NCBI RefSeq assembly: GCF_965660375.1
Contig: NZ_CBFHZO010000063.1
Coordinates: forward strand, 11,838 to 75,837
DNA length: 64,000 nucleotides
Direction of reading: 5' to 3'
Origin: Congregibacter sp965660375
Lineage (GTDB): Bacteria > Pseudomonadota > Gammaproteobacteria > Pseudomonadales > Halieaceae
Shown: one piece after another, positions 40,881 through 49,362 of the stretch
How the letters are laid out: each line of letters begins with the position of its first letter
Numbering within the stretch: the first letter of the stretch is position 1
Program-made: the position numbers and the translations under genes
Notes under the pieces: generated by a model
Seen by the model: only the letters and a program-made list of their open reading frames with translations
Told to the model about the DNA's origin: nothing
The model's database searches: none

Positions 40881-43095
40881 GACTGATTGCTGGCGCGCCA
40901 GGCTCCACCGACCGGAGGGTACCGATGAGCGCGGCCTCCACGCCCCGGGCATGGAGGGCCTCGCAAGCTTTTGTCGCCTTATCCGGCGCCAACGCCAGGA
41001 GCAAACCTCCACTGGTTTGCGGATCAAAGAGTAGTTCCGCCGCCAGAGGCAGGTTTTCCGGGGGCGTCCACCGGGCCGAGACCGCCTGACGATTGGGTTC
41101 ATGCAAGGTGCTGAACACACCCGCAGCCATAGCATCCAGGGCCCCGGCCATTGCCTTGAGCTTTTCAAGCTCGATAGCTGCTGCGAGTGTGTCATCCAGC
41201 ATCTCCAGCAGATGGCCTGCCAACGCAAAGCCCGTGACGTCAGTGACCGCATGGGCCTGAAAATCCCGGGCAATTTTTGCCGCCACGCCATTCCCCTGTT
41301 CCATAGCGTGCAGGGCGTCATCCACATGACGACCGTCAGCCCGTCCCTGCATGTGCGCTGCAAACAGAGCGCCTGCCCCCAGGGATTTAGTGAGAAGCAA
41401 GGCATCGCCGGGCTGGGCACCCCGTTTGGGCAGGAGAGAATCCCCTGGCGCCAGCACACCATTGACCGCAAACCCCAGCTGCAACTCAGACCCCTGCATG
41501 CTGTGGCCGCCATTGAGCGCACACCCCACCTCATGAAACACCGACAGCGCACCCTTCAACACCATGAACAAATCCCGGTGAAGCAGCGACGGCGCCGCGA
41601 AGGGCAGGGTCACCAGGGCCAGGGCCGAATGGGGCTGTGCTCCCACCGCATAAAGGTCTGACAGCGCGTGCTGAGCCGCGATGCGACCCATGCGCCAGGG
41701 GTCATCCACAAGTCCCCGCAAAGCATCGAGGGACTGCAGCAAAGGCCCATCGCTGTGCACCGGCGTGGCATCATCCAGGCTGTCCGCGTCTGGTAACAGC
41801 TCCGGGTACATCGCTCGAAGTTCATCGAGCACGGCATGCAGTGCATCGCCGGACACCTTGGCCCCACAGCCTCCACAGGGCGCCTGGGCTTTCTGCTCGC
41901 CATCAGAGGAGGTGCTTACCGTCGCGCCACCCATCTCCCGCGGCTCAAAATCGCTAAAACGCGCCATGAATTTTCGATCAATGCGATCTTTCCAGCGCCA
42001 AACCCAGGCGCCGCTGACGCTCAGTCCGTTGCGCTGCGCTACAGCGCGCTGCGGCCCCAGGGCCAGCATGGATAAAAACTCCGACTGGGGTTTGTGCTCC
42101 CGAAGGCGTTCCCCCGCATGGAAAGCCTGCAGGTTTTCCGCAAGCACCGGCCCCTGACGCACGGCATACACGCCAGCCTTGGGCCGGGGGTGACGATGCT
42201 GGGTTGCGATATCACCGGCACCGAATACATTGTCGTAGCCGGTGCTTTGAAGTGTGTCCTCCACGCGCATAAAGCCCCGCTCGTCCACGGGGAGTCCGCT
42301 GGCCCTGATCCATGGCGCCGCTGCCGCACCGGTGCACCAGATGAGGCTGTCGTAGTCCGCACTGTGATAGTCCGCACTGTGATCGTCCGCGCTGCCGGAG
42401 GACTCAAACTGCAGTTGGGATTCGGTGACTCGACTGACCCGGTGGCCGCAATGAAGGGCGACACCCAATTTGCACAGCTGCTCTTCAACAACCCGCCGCG
42501 CGCCTTTGCTGTAGCCCGCCAGCACCTCCTCTCCACCACAGTAAAGTGCCAGATCCGGCTGCTTGCTACCCAGGCGATGGGCTATGGCCAGGGCAATTTC
42601 CACGCTCCCCGCGCCGCCCCCAACAATGGCAATACGGCGTTGGGCCAGATCGTCCTGTTGGGACAGGGACTCCCATCGATCCCAAAGTCCCGCTACGGGC
42701 TTTACGGGTATGGAAAACTCCCGCGCCCCCGGCACCGAATCCAGTTCAGGGCTAGAGCCGATATCGATAGACAGCATGTCGTAGCTCACGGTGCCCCGGG
42801 CGCGACAATGGAGCTTGCGGGCATCGGGATCCAGAGAATCCACGGTATCGACTAAAAAGCGAATTCCCGCCCACTGACAGAACCGCATCAAATCAATATG
42901 CGTTTCCTCAAAACTGTAGTGGCCGGCCAAAAGGCCGGGGAGCATGCCGGAATAGGGCGTGAAAGCAGCAGGAGAAATGAGGGTTACCCGCAAACCAGAT
43001 GGGGCAGACATAGCGAGTTTTTTCATCACCAGCACATGACTGTGACCCCCGCCCACGAGCACCAGATCTTTTTGTGGCGGAATCTCCGTTAGCAT
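40873..43095 (-). CDS. selD: fusion protein: pyridine-nucleotide oxidoreductase + selenide, water dikinase
   Basis: 740 residues. Residues 1 to about 390 form an FAD/NAD(P)H disulfide-oxidoreductase (NDH-2-like) with VLVGGGHSHV, IAIVGGGAGSVE and VFGAGDIA. Residues 405-740 are SelD: APCGGCGAKV (Cys410 and Lys413 correspond to the catalytic Cys17 and Lys20 of E. coli), LVDDPWRMGRIAAQHALSDLYAVG and LLLTKSLGAG. The fusion is a known variant. The oxidoreductase may supply or reduce selenium. It makes selenophosphate from selenide and ATP. Its start overlaps selU by 7 bp, indicating the product is used for tRNA 2-selenouridine. Confidence 0.93.
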   Translation of the reverse strand: MLTEIPPQKDLVLVGGGHSHVLVMKKLAMSAPSGLRVTLISPAAFTPYSGMLPGLLAGHYSFEETHIDLMRFCQWAGIRFLVDTVDSLDPDARKLHCRARGTVSYDMLSIDIGSSPELDSVPGAREFSIPVKPVAGLWDRWESLSQQDDLAQRRIAIVGGGAGSVEIALAIAHRLGSKQPDLALYCGGEEVLAGYSKGARRVVEEQLCKLGVALHCGHRVSRVTESQLQFESSGSADDHSADYHSADYDSLIWCTGAAAAPWIRASGLPVDERGFMRVEDTLQSTGYDNVFGAGDIATQHRHPRPKAGVYAVRQGPVLAENLQAFHAGERLREHKPQSEFLSMLALGPQRAVAQRNGLSVSGAWVWRWKDRIDRKFMARFSDFEPREMGGATVSTSSDGEQKAQAPCGGCGAKVSGDALHAVLDELRAMYPELLPDADSLDDATPVHSDGPLLQSLDALRGLVDDPWRMGRIAAQHALSDLYAVGAQPHSALALVTLPFAAPSLLHRDLFMVLKGALSVFHEVGCALNGGHSMQGSELQLGFAVNGVLAPGDSLLPKRGAQPGDALLLTKSLGAGALFAAHMQGRADGRHVDDALHAMEQGNGVAAKIARDFQAHAVTDVTGFALAGHLLEMLDDTLAAAIELEKLKAMAGALDAMAAGVFSTLHEPNRQAVSARWTPPENLPLAAELLFDPQTSGGLLLALAPDKATKACEALHARGVEAALIGTLRSVEPGAPAISLS
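42354..42383. repeat. in-frame 15-bp duplication inside selD
   Basis: Two identical 15-bp units AGTCCGCACTGTGAT, followed by a partial third, give the peptide HSADYHSADYDS (about residues 239-250). It lies in a surface loop region of the oxidoreductase domain. It looks like a recent slippage or loop expansion without frameshift. Confidence 0.85.
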
Positions 43096-44180
43096 CGCGT
43101 GCTTAAAAACGCTTCGGCAAAGGCCCGATCACCGCTGCAGAGTCGCTGTCCCTCCCGTTTGGAGAGCTGATAGCGGTACATGGGATCGTAATAGTCCTCC
43201 AGCATGGGACGTATCCACTCGCGATGGCCCTCGCCATCACCTGCTTGCTCCTGCTGATAAAAAGCGGAGCGCATGATTTCAGCGAGATCCTGATAACGGG
43301 CGCCGCCCAAACGCTTTCGCGTTCGCTCAAGATCCCCAAGCAGCCGGTCACGATGCATACCGGGGCCTGCGTCGCCGTAGGCCTGCCGGTAGCGCTCCCC
43401 AAGATCCAGAATGTAATCCTCAAAAACTACTTGTACGCGGTCTTCCAGTTCGTATTCCAGAACAACGAGGGGCGCCTCGCTCATACGGGCCTTTAGAGAC
43501 GCCGGCAGAGCCAGACGACCGATAAGCTGGCCCTCGTCTTCGAGAATTACGGGACCCTCGCTCTGAGAGAGCTTCAACAATGCGATGGAGAGCGCGTTTT
43601 CAAAATTAATCTGCGTGGGCTGCTCGTCAATGAGGCGGCCGAAAGCCGAGCCGCGATGATTGGCCAGTCCCTCAAGGTCAATAGAGCGGCGTAGCTCCCT
43701 GATCAACCGGGTTTTGCCGGTGCCGGTGGCACCACCCACAAGAATGATGTCAGCCTTTTGGGACAGCGCATCAAGGGTGTCAATCAGAAAGCGGCGCATG
43801 GCCTTATAGCCACCGGTAATGCGCGGGTAGTCGACGCCGGCGTCTTTAAGCCACTCCTGCACCAGCTGGGAGCGCAGCCCTCCGCGGAAACAATAGAGAT
43901 AACCCTCGGGGTGATCCTTGGCAAATTGCTTCCAGCAACCCATGCGCTCTTCGCGAACCTCCCCCGCCACCAGCTCATGCCCCAGGGCAATGGCCGCTTT
44001 CTGACCCTGCTTTTTGTAGCAGGTGCCCACGGCGGCGCGTTCCTCATCGTTCATGAGCGGCAGGCTCTGTGCCAAAGGAAAAGCACCCGCGGCAAACTCC
44101 ACGGGTGCGCGGGTATCCAGCAGGGGAGTGTCTGCGAGAAAGAGGCGGGCGTAATCCGATGTGTCGACCCGCGCAGTCAT
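43089..44180 (-). CDS. mnmH: tRNA 2-selenouridine synthase
   Basis: 363 residues. The rhodanese domain spans about 8-130, with Cys97 in YLYCFRGGLRS at the same number as the essential Cys of E. coli SelU, and VGTCYKKQG before it. The P-loop domain has GATGTGKTRL (about 150-159). It exchanges sulfur for selenium in the wobble 2-thiouridine of tRNA-Lys, -Glu and -Gln via a geranylated intermediate. It is upstream of and overlapping the selD fusion. No selenocysteine genes are seen here. Confidence 0.95.
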   Translation of the reverse strand: MTARVDTSDYARLFLADTPLLDTRAPVEFAAGAFPLAQSLPLMNDEERAAVGTCYKKQGQKAAIALGHELVAGEVREERMGCWKQFAKDHPEGYLYCFRGGLRSQLVQEWLKDAGVDYPRITGGYKAMRRFLIDTLDALSQKADIILVGGATGTGKTRLIRELRRSIDLEGLANHRGSAFGRLIDEQPTQINFENALSIALLKLSQSEGPVILEDEGQLIGRLALPASLKARMSEAPLVVLEYELEDRVQVVFEDYILDLGERYRQAYGDAGPGMHRDRLLGDLERTRKRLGGARYQDLAEIMRSAFYQQEQAGDGEGHREWIRPMLEDYYDPMYRYQLSKREGQRLCSGDRAFAEAFLSTRC

Positions 44181-44183
44181 GGC

Positions 44184-45092
44184 CTAGGCGTTGTCTTCGC
44201 CGCCAAACAGGCTGATGAGACGATCCTGAATAGCTGTCAGCGTGGGGGCCATGAGCGCAAAATCCGCGTCAAACCTGGCCAGGCGATCCTCATCCATCAA
44301 TTCGTCATTCTCCTTCACCAGGGCGTCAGAAAACTTGATCCGGCGCAGGCACAGGTCGTCGCCCAGAACAAACTGCAGCTGTTCGTTCCAGCCAAGGGCA
44401 AGACGCACCACCTGGGTGGTGCCCTGGAGATGCTGCCTCACCTCATCGCTGTAAAGATCCAGACCCTTGCAGCGTATCACCGCGGCCTGTTCGCCCATAT
44501 CGCGAAGCTCACACTCCTCCCGGGCCTGAAGATCCTCGGGGAGGCTGGAGTTAGCCAGCCAGCTGGTCATGGCCGCCGCAGGTGCATGAGCAGTCTGGGG
44601 CAACAGCACAGGAAAGCTGCCGACGCACTCTCGCAGCAGGTTCAGAGCCTCTTCAGCGCGGGATGCGCTGGAGGAGTCCACCAATACCCAGCGTGCCTTG
44701 GGGTCAATAATCAGGCGCAGCTCCGCGTGGCGGCTGAAGGCCCGGGGCATACAGTCCTGCACAACCTCGTCTTTCAGAGAGAGCTTTTCCTTGCGGTAGA
44801 CCTTGCGGCCCTGCTGCGCCTCGATGGCTTCCACCCGCTCTTTTACCAGGTCTCGCACCACCGACGGAGGCAGGATTTTTTCTTCCCGGCGCAGGCACAG
44901 CATCATGCGCCCATCCGCTGCATGGACGAGCATCTCTGCACCTTCGCCCAGGGCCGGTACCCAGCCCACAGACAGGGGTTGGGCAGGGGTGCAGGGCTTA
45001 AACCCGCGGCTTGCGAGCTTGTCCTCCAGCTGCTCCGCAGAGAACTCAAGACCGCGAGTCATGCGGTAGGCCCGCAGATTTTTGAACCACAT
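44184..45092 (-). CDS. rdgC: recombination-associated protein RdgC
   Basis: 302 residues from the ATG at 45092 (MWFKNLRAYRMTRGL), the typical RdgC start. A 10-codon upstream extension is rejected. Characteristic parts: FKPCTPAQPLSVGWVPALG, LCLRREEKILPPSVVRDLV, and ADFALMAPTLTAIQDRLISLFGG at the C-terminus. It forms a DNA-encircling ring dimer that restrains RecA. Its stop lies 3 bp from the selU start, so they may be co-transcribed (rdgC first). Confidence 0.95.
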   Translation of the reverse strand: MWFKNLRAYRMTRGLEFSAEQLEDKLASRGFKPCTPAQPLSVGWVPALGEGAEMLVHAADGRMMLCLRREEKILPPSVVRDLVKERVEAIEAQQGRKVYRKEKLSLKDEVVQDCMPRAFSRHAELRLIIDPKARWVLVDSSSASRAEEALNLLRECVGSFPVLLPQTAHAPAAAMTSWLANSSLPEDLQAREECELRDMGEQAAVIRCKGLDLYSDEVRQHLQGTTQVVRLALGWNEQLQFVLGDDLCLRRIKFSDALVKENDELMDEDRLARFDADFALMAPTLTAIQDRLISLFGGEDNA

Positions 45093-45250
45093 AAGTACGA
45101 ATATCCGGCGAAAGGGCGGCACATTCTACACAAGCAAACTACCAATACCATGGCAGGCTCTGCGAGAAACCATCGCCACAAGCGCGCCCGGATATCAGAC
45201 TTGCCGCCGGACGGGGAGCTGCCTAGTATCACTAGCTCGTTCTTAGACGG

Positions 45251-45700
45251 ATGATCAGCATGCAGTATCTGCACACCATGGTTCGCGCCCAGGATTTGAA
45301 AGAAACGCTGGCCTTTTACTGCGACAAGCTGGGCCTTGTGGAGACCAGCCGCTATGACAGCGAGAAGGGGCGTTTCACCCTGGTATTTCTTGCGGCCCCC
45401 GGCGATGTAGAAAGCGGTGGAGAAAAAAACGCCCCCAAGGTAGAAATCACCCACAACTGGGATCCCGAAGAATACGACGGCGGACGTAATTTTGGGCATC
45501 TCGCTTATCGGGTAGACGATATCTACGCGACCTGTCAGCGGCTCATGGATGCGGGCGTCACCATCAATCGTCCGCCCCGCGACGGTCATATGGCGTTTGT
45601 CCGTTCTCCCGATGGAATCTCTATTGAACTGTTGCAGGCAGGAGAATCCCTGCCGCCGCGGGAGCCCTGGGCGTCCATGGCCAATACCGGTAGCTGGTAG
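45251..45700 (+). CDS. gloA: glyoxalase I-like VOC protein (lactoylglutathione lyase)
   Basis: 149 residues (ATG 45260 is an alternative). Glyoxalase fold with LHTMVRAQDLKETLAFYCDK, KVEITHNWDPEEYDGGRNFG, HLAYRVDDIYATC, and VRSPDGISIELLQ. The metal ligands appear present (H in LHTMV, E in VEITH, H in GHLAY, E in SIELL). It probably isomerises the methylglyoxal-glutathione hemithioacetal. The next gene begins 8 bp downstream. Confidence 0.83.
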   Translation: MISMQYLHTMVRAQDLKETLAFYCDKLGLVETSRYDSEKGRFTLVFLAAPGDVESGGEKNAPKVEITHNWDPEEYDGGRNFGHLAYRVDDIYATCQRLMDAGVTINRPPRDGHMAFVRSPDGISIELLQAGESLPPREPWASMANTGSW

Positions 45701-45708
45701 CCCGGGCA

Positions 45709-48045
45709 ATGGGCCGCTCATTCACGGCGCGGCTGGTTATTCCCGTAGCGCTGGTGACCTCCGCAATCATTGCGACCGGCCTCTTTATCGACTACACAAT
45801 TTCTCGAACGCAGATTGTCGATGGTCTAGAGGAAAGCGCCCGAAGCTCCATCACCGCGGCGGTGCTGCGCATTCAGGAACTCACCCGGGGCCTTGAGTCA
45901 TCGGTGCGGTTTCTTGGGGAGGCGATGGACGAAGTGCCCGATAAGCCGCGCATAGACAAGGTGCTGCAAAGTGTCCTGAACAGCAACCCCCGGATTTTCG
46001 CAGCAGCTATCGCCCTGGATCCCGCCTACAGTCCATCAGCTGCGGGCCTCGCGCCCTACCTGTATCGCAAGGATGGCGACCTCCTGAGAACAGACCTGGC
46101 GGGCGCGACGGCCCCCTATTGGGAAGAGCCGTGGTTTGCCGATATCCGGGATTCGGGTAGTCCCGCCTGGGTGGAGCCCTACTTTGAATCCACGGGCGCC
46201 ATGGTGGAACTGGCAACTTTCTCCACGCCGCTGTATCGCAACACCGCGAACAACAACCGACCGTTTATGGGCGTAGCGACCATTGATCTTCGGCTGACAG
46301 ATCTTCAAAAGTACCTGGAGGGCCTGCGCCTTGGCGACCAGGGTTTCGGGTTTATGCTCACCTCCCGAGGGACGCTTGTCGGAGCCCCCGAGGGCAGGGT
46401 TATCAGTGCAGCCATGGGCGAGGTGCTCAGCAGTGACGAAGTCAGCGACTGGCAAAGCTGGCTAGAAGCGGCACCGGCGACCGCAAGACACACCACCGTG
46501 CGCTGTCCGGGCAGTGAAGAGACCTGCCAGCTACGGATAGCCGATGTAGAGGGCTCGAACTGGTCCGTGGGTATCGTCTACTCCGAAGCATCACTGTTAC
46601 AGCCCCTGCACAGTTATCAAATCCGGGTACTCATCGTGGGTGCAGCCATGCTGCTCCTCATGGCGTTGGTGATCAGCATTGTCGCCCGGCGACTCACCGC
46701 GCCGCTTCTGGCGCTCTCGGAAGCGAGTAAGTCCATCGCCCAGGGTGAGCTGGACGTGGTCCTTCCCCAGCCCCAAGGCGACGATGAAGTTAGCCAACTG
46801 GTCACTGCCTTTGATGGCATGCGTGAGGATCTCGGTCAGTACCTGAAGGATCTTGAGGCGGCCGCCGCGCAGCGCAGCCGCATGGATGGTGAACTCAGTG
46901 CCGCCAGGGAGATTCAGATGGCCATGCTGCCCCAGGGCGGCAGGGCTGAATTCCATCACGAGGCGCTGACGCTCTGGGCGCGCGTTCGTCCGGCAAAAGC
47001 CGTGGGAGGCGATCTCTATTCTTTGCAGCAGGTAGGTCAGTTCCTGCTTATCAGCATCGGTGATGTCTCTGATAAAGGTGTCCCTGCAGCGCTATTTATG
47101 GCCCGGGCGATCAGCCTTATCCAACAGTGGGAGGTACAGCCGGCCCCGGTGCCCCCGCATATCGCCCTGCAGCAGCTCAACGAAGGTCTCACCCGGGACA
47201 ACGACAGCTGCATGTTCCTGACGCTGTTTATTGGCGTATTGGATCTTCAGAGCCTTGAACTGCTGTTTGCCAGTGGCGGCCATAGTGCACCGGTGCTTCT
47301 TCGGAAAGGGCAAGGTCAGAGTATCGCGCAGGAGCGCGGTCCGGCTCTCGGGCTCCAGGAAGGGCTGAGTTTTCCCGCGAACAGCGTTCAGCTGGAAAAA
47401 GATGACCGCCTGGTGATTTACACCGACGGCTTCGATGAGGCGCAAAACGCGAACGATGAACTGCTGGGCGAAGAGCGGCTCCGGGAGATTCTGGCGCATG
47501 CGGACAATCTACCCCTGTATGAGGCCGGTGACGCCGTATTTGCCGCCGTGGATACCTTTGTCGCCGGGGCGCCCCAGTTCGATGACATGTCACTCATGCT
47601 CCTTGAGATACCGGGGGAGCGGCGCGCGCCCCTGCAGGCCGAGCGAAGCAGCCTGGGCATCGACGGCAGCCTGCCGGCGCAGGCGGCGCGCTGGCTGGAG
47701 GAGCAATGGCAGGCGCAGGGTCTTCCAAAGAGCAAGCTGCACGATATGCAACTCGCTTTGGAAGAAGTGGTCTGCAACATCCGTGACCATGCCCACACGG
47801 AAGCCAGCGCCAGCCTCAGCCTCGGCCTCGAGCGCTTCGTGGATCGGGTAGAGCTGGAGTGCGTCGACCCCGGACAGGCTTACAACCCCCTTGCCATCGC
47901 AGAGCGGGCAACCCTTGGAAAGAACACCGAGGACGCGAGCATCGGCGGTTTAGGGCTGCACCTCATCACCCAGCTGACTTCCCACCAGTCCTATCACCGC
48001 GAAGAGGGTCGCAATATACTGCGTTTGCGAATAGACCTCCCCTGA
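45709..48045 (+). CDS. membrane sensor with PP2C/SpoIIE phosphatase and HATPase (RsbU/RsbW-like fusion)
   Basis: 778 residues. TM1 at about 7-27, a large periplasmic dCache-like domain (about 30-295), TM2 at about 300-320, and HAMP (about 322-375, ARRLTAPLLALSEASKSIA). The SpoIIE/PP2C domain (about 435-630) has VGGDLYSLQ, GDVSDKGVPAALFMA and DDMSLMLLEI. The C-terminal HATPase (about 645-778) has LALEEVVCNIRDHAH. It likely senses an extracytoplasmic signal and sets phosphorylation of the STAS partner downstream, combining phosphatase and anti-sigma-kinase-like modules in one chain. Possibly co-transcribed with the glyoxalase gene. Confidence 0.88.
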   Translation: MGRSFTARLVIPVALVTSAIIATGLFIDYTISRTQIVDGLEESARSSITAAVLRIQELTRGLESSVRFLGEAMDEVPDKPRIDKVLQSVLNSNPRIFAAAIALDPAYSPSAAGLAPYLYRKDGDLLRTDLAGATAPYWEEPWFADIRDSGSPAWVEPYFESTGAMVELATFSTPLYRNTANNNRPFMGVATIDLRLTDLQKYLEGLRLGDQGFGFMLTSRGTLVGAPEGRVISAAMGEVLSSDEVSDWQSWLEAAPATARHTTVRCPGSEETCQLRIADVEGSNWSVGIVYSEASLLQPLHSYQIRVLIVGAAMLLLMALVISIVARRLTAPLLALSEASKSIAQGELDVVLPQPQGDDEVSQLVTAFDGMREDLGQYLKDLEAAAAQRSRMDGELSAAREIQMAMLPQGGRAEFHHEALTLWARVRPAKAVGGDLYSLQQVGQFLLISIGDVSDKGVPAALFMARAISLIQQWEVQPAPVPPHIALQQLNEGLTRDNDSCMFLTLFIGVLDLQSLELLFASGGHSAPVLLRKGQGQSIAQERGPALGLQEGLSFPANSVQLEKDDRLVIYTDGFDEAQNANDELLGEERLREILAHADNLPLYEAGDAVFAAVDTFVAGAPQFDDMSLMLLEIPGERRAPLQAERSSLGIDGSLPAQAARWLEEQWQAQGLPKSKLHDMQLALEEVVCNIRDHAHTEASASLSLGLERFVDRVELECVDPGQAYNPLAIAERATLGKNTEDASIGGLGLHLITQLTSHQSYHREEGRNILRLRIDLP

Positions 48046-48087
48046 GCTGCTCAGAACAACAGGCATACCGTTACCGGAGATTGAATC

Positions 48088-48477
48088 ATGAACCTTGATA
48101 CCCAGCTCCACGAAGACCCCGCCAAATCACTGCTGCGTGTGAGCATGATGGGTGGCCTGAACACCGACACGGCTCCCGGTTTTGAGGCGATGCTCAACAA
48201 CGCCATTGCCGAGGACTGGCAGATGGTACTGCTGGATATGCAGGCCCTGGACTACGTCAGTTCCGCGGGCTTGCGGGTGATTTTCAAAGCGGCGAAGCAA
48301 CTCAAGAGCAGCGGGCGCAGTCTCGCTGTTGCCAATCGCCAACCGCAGATCGAAAAGGTCTTTGAGATTCTTCAGGCGCTCCCCGACATGGCGGTGTTTA
48401 CCAACGATGCCGAGCTGGACGAGTATCTCGATGCGATGCAGGCGAAGGCGCGCAATCACAACAGTCTCCAGGACTGA
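48088..48477 (+). CDS. STAS-domain anti-sigma-factor antagonist
   Basis: 129 residues. The STAS core reads VLLDMQALDYVSSAGLRVIFKAAKQLK; the Ser in SSAGLR is the expected phosphorylation site. CGGAG lies about 10 nt before the ATG. It follows the sensor-phosphatase gene by 42 bp and is its likely substrate. No sigma factor or separate anti-sigma gene is nearby. Confidence 0.9.
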   Translation: MNLDTQLHEDPAKSLLRVSMMGGLNTDTAPGFEAMLNNAIAEDWQMVLLDMQALDYVSSAGLRVIFKAAKQLKSSGRSLAVANRQPQIEKVFEILQALPDMAVFTNDAELDEYLDAMQAKARNHNSLQD

Positions 48478-48484
48478 TTTTTTT
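48462..48484 (+). terminator. short terminator-like hairpin after the STAS gene
   Basis: A 5-bp stem CAGTC / GACTG with a 5-nt loop overlaps the STAS stop codon and is followed by A and seven T residues. The stem is short, so activity is uncertain. Confidence 0.4.
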
Positions 48485-48492
48485 AACCTCCG

Positions 48493-49194
48493 CTAGCTGC
48501 GCAAAAACCGCAGTATCCACTGAGCCATGCGCTCCGTCGCCGGCTGTTCCGCCAGGGATGCAATGCCGGATTGGTACACCGGCTCCGTGATTATTTCGCG
48601 ACGAAACTCCATAATCGCCCGGGAGTAATCATTCACAAACTCCGGGTGCCCCTGCATGGTAAGAATGTGGGTTCCTATCTGGCATACGGCGTTGGGACAA
48701 AAATCACTGCTTGCGAGCACTTCGGCCCCCCGCGCGTTGGCCGTGACCTGGTCCTGGTGGGTGACCAGAATAGGGAACTCCAGTTCGCCGTCGTCGAACC
48801 AATCCGGGCGCACGGAAAAGCGATGGTAGTGCATGCCCACACCCCAACCCGCATCAGCTTTTTCGGTCTGCCCCCCCAGTGCCTGGGCAATCAGCTGATG
48901 GCCAAAACAGATACCCACCAGTTTTTTGCGGCGGGCATCGAGCTCCCGGACAAATTCCATTAGGGGCTCTATCCACGGCAGATCGTCGTAAACGCTGTGA
49001 CGGCTCCCGGTCATGAGATAGGCATCTACCTCATCAATGTCATCGGGATATTCCATCAGACGCACATCGTAGGTCACAAACTCCAGGTCGGGGTCCCGGG
49101 GGCCCAGCAAAGCCGCGAACATATCCGGGTATTCACCAAAGTCAGTGACCCACTCTTCGCGCACAGCGTCCGTCTTTAAAATTCCTAGCTTCAC
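48493..49194 (-). CDS. GMP-synthase-like class I glutamine amidotransferase
   Basis: 233 residues. The nucleophile elbow is VGICFGHQLIAQALGG, and the His-Glu pair lies in LTMQGHPEF. YLMTGSRHSVYDD is typical of the stand-alone GMP-synthase-GATase-like family, including gamma-glutamyl hydrolases of polyamine or nucleotide metabolism. There is no adjacent synthetase, so the reaction is unknown. Convergent with the STAS gene. Confidence 0.85.
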   Translation of the reverse strand: MKLGILKTDAVREEWVTDFGEYPDMFAALLGPRDPDLEFVTYDVRLMEYPDDIDEVDAYLMTGSRHSVYDDLPWIEPLMEFVRELDARRKKLVGICFGHQLIAQALGGQTEKADAGWGVGMHYHRFSVRPDWFDDGELEFPILVTHQDQVTANARGAEVLASSDFCPNAVCQIGTHILTMQGHPEFVNDYSRAIMEFRREIITEPVYQSGIASLAEQPATERMAQWILRFLRS

Positions 49195-49362
49195 GAGATG
49201 CTTCCCGATAAAAATGCACAGTGGAGTCTACGAACCCCTGCAATGCCCTGTCTATATCGAGGCCTATCTCCGTAAAGAGGAGGGCGGAGTTTGCGTTACT
49301 ATGCGGCTGTGGCAATTTTCTGCATCCACGACCCCATCGATTGAGGCTCTAACGGACTACCC

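Noticed and set aside
43758..45254. 498-codon open frame on the plus strand
   Set aside because: It runs antisense across mnmH and rdgC, both well supported by motifs. Long open shadow frames are expected in GC-rich DNA, and the frame encodes no recognisable motif.
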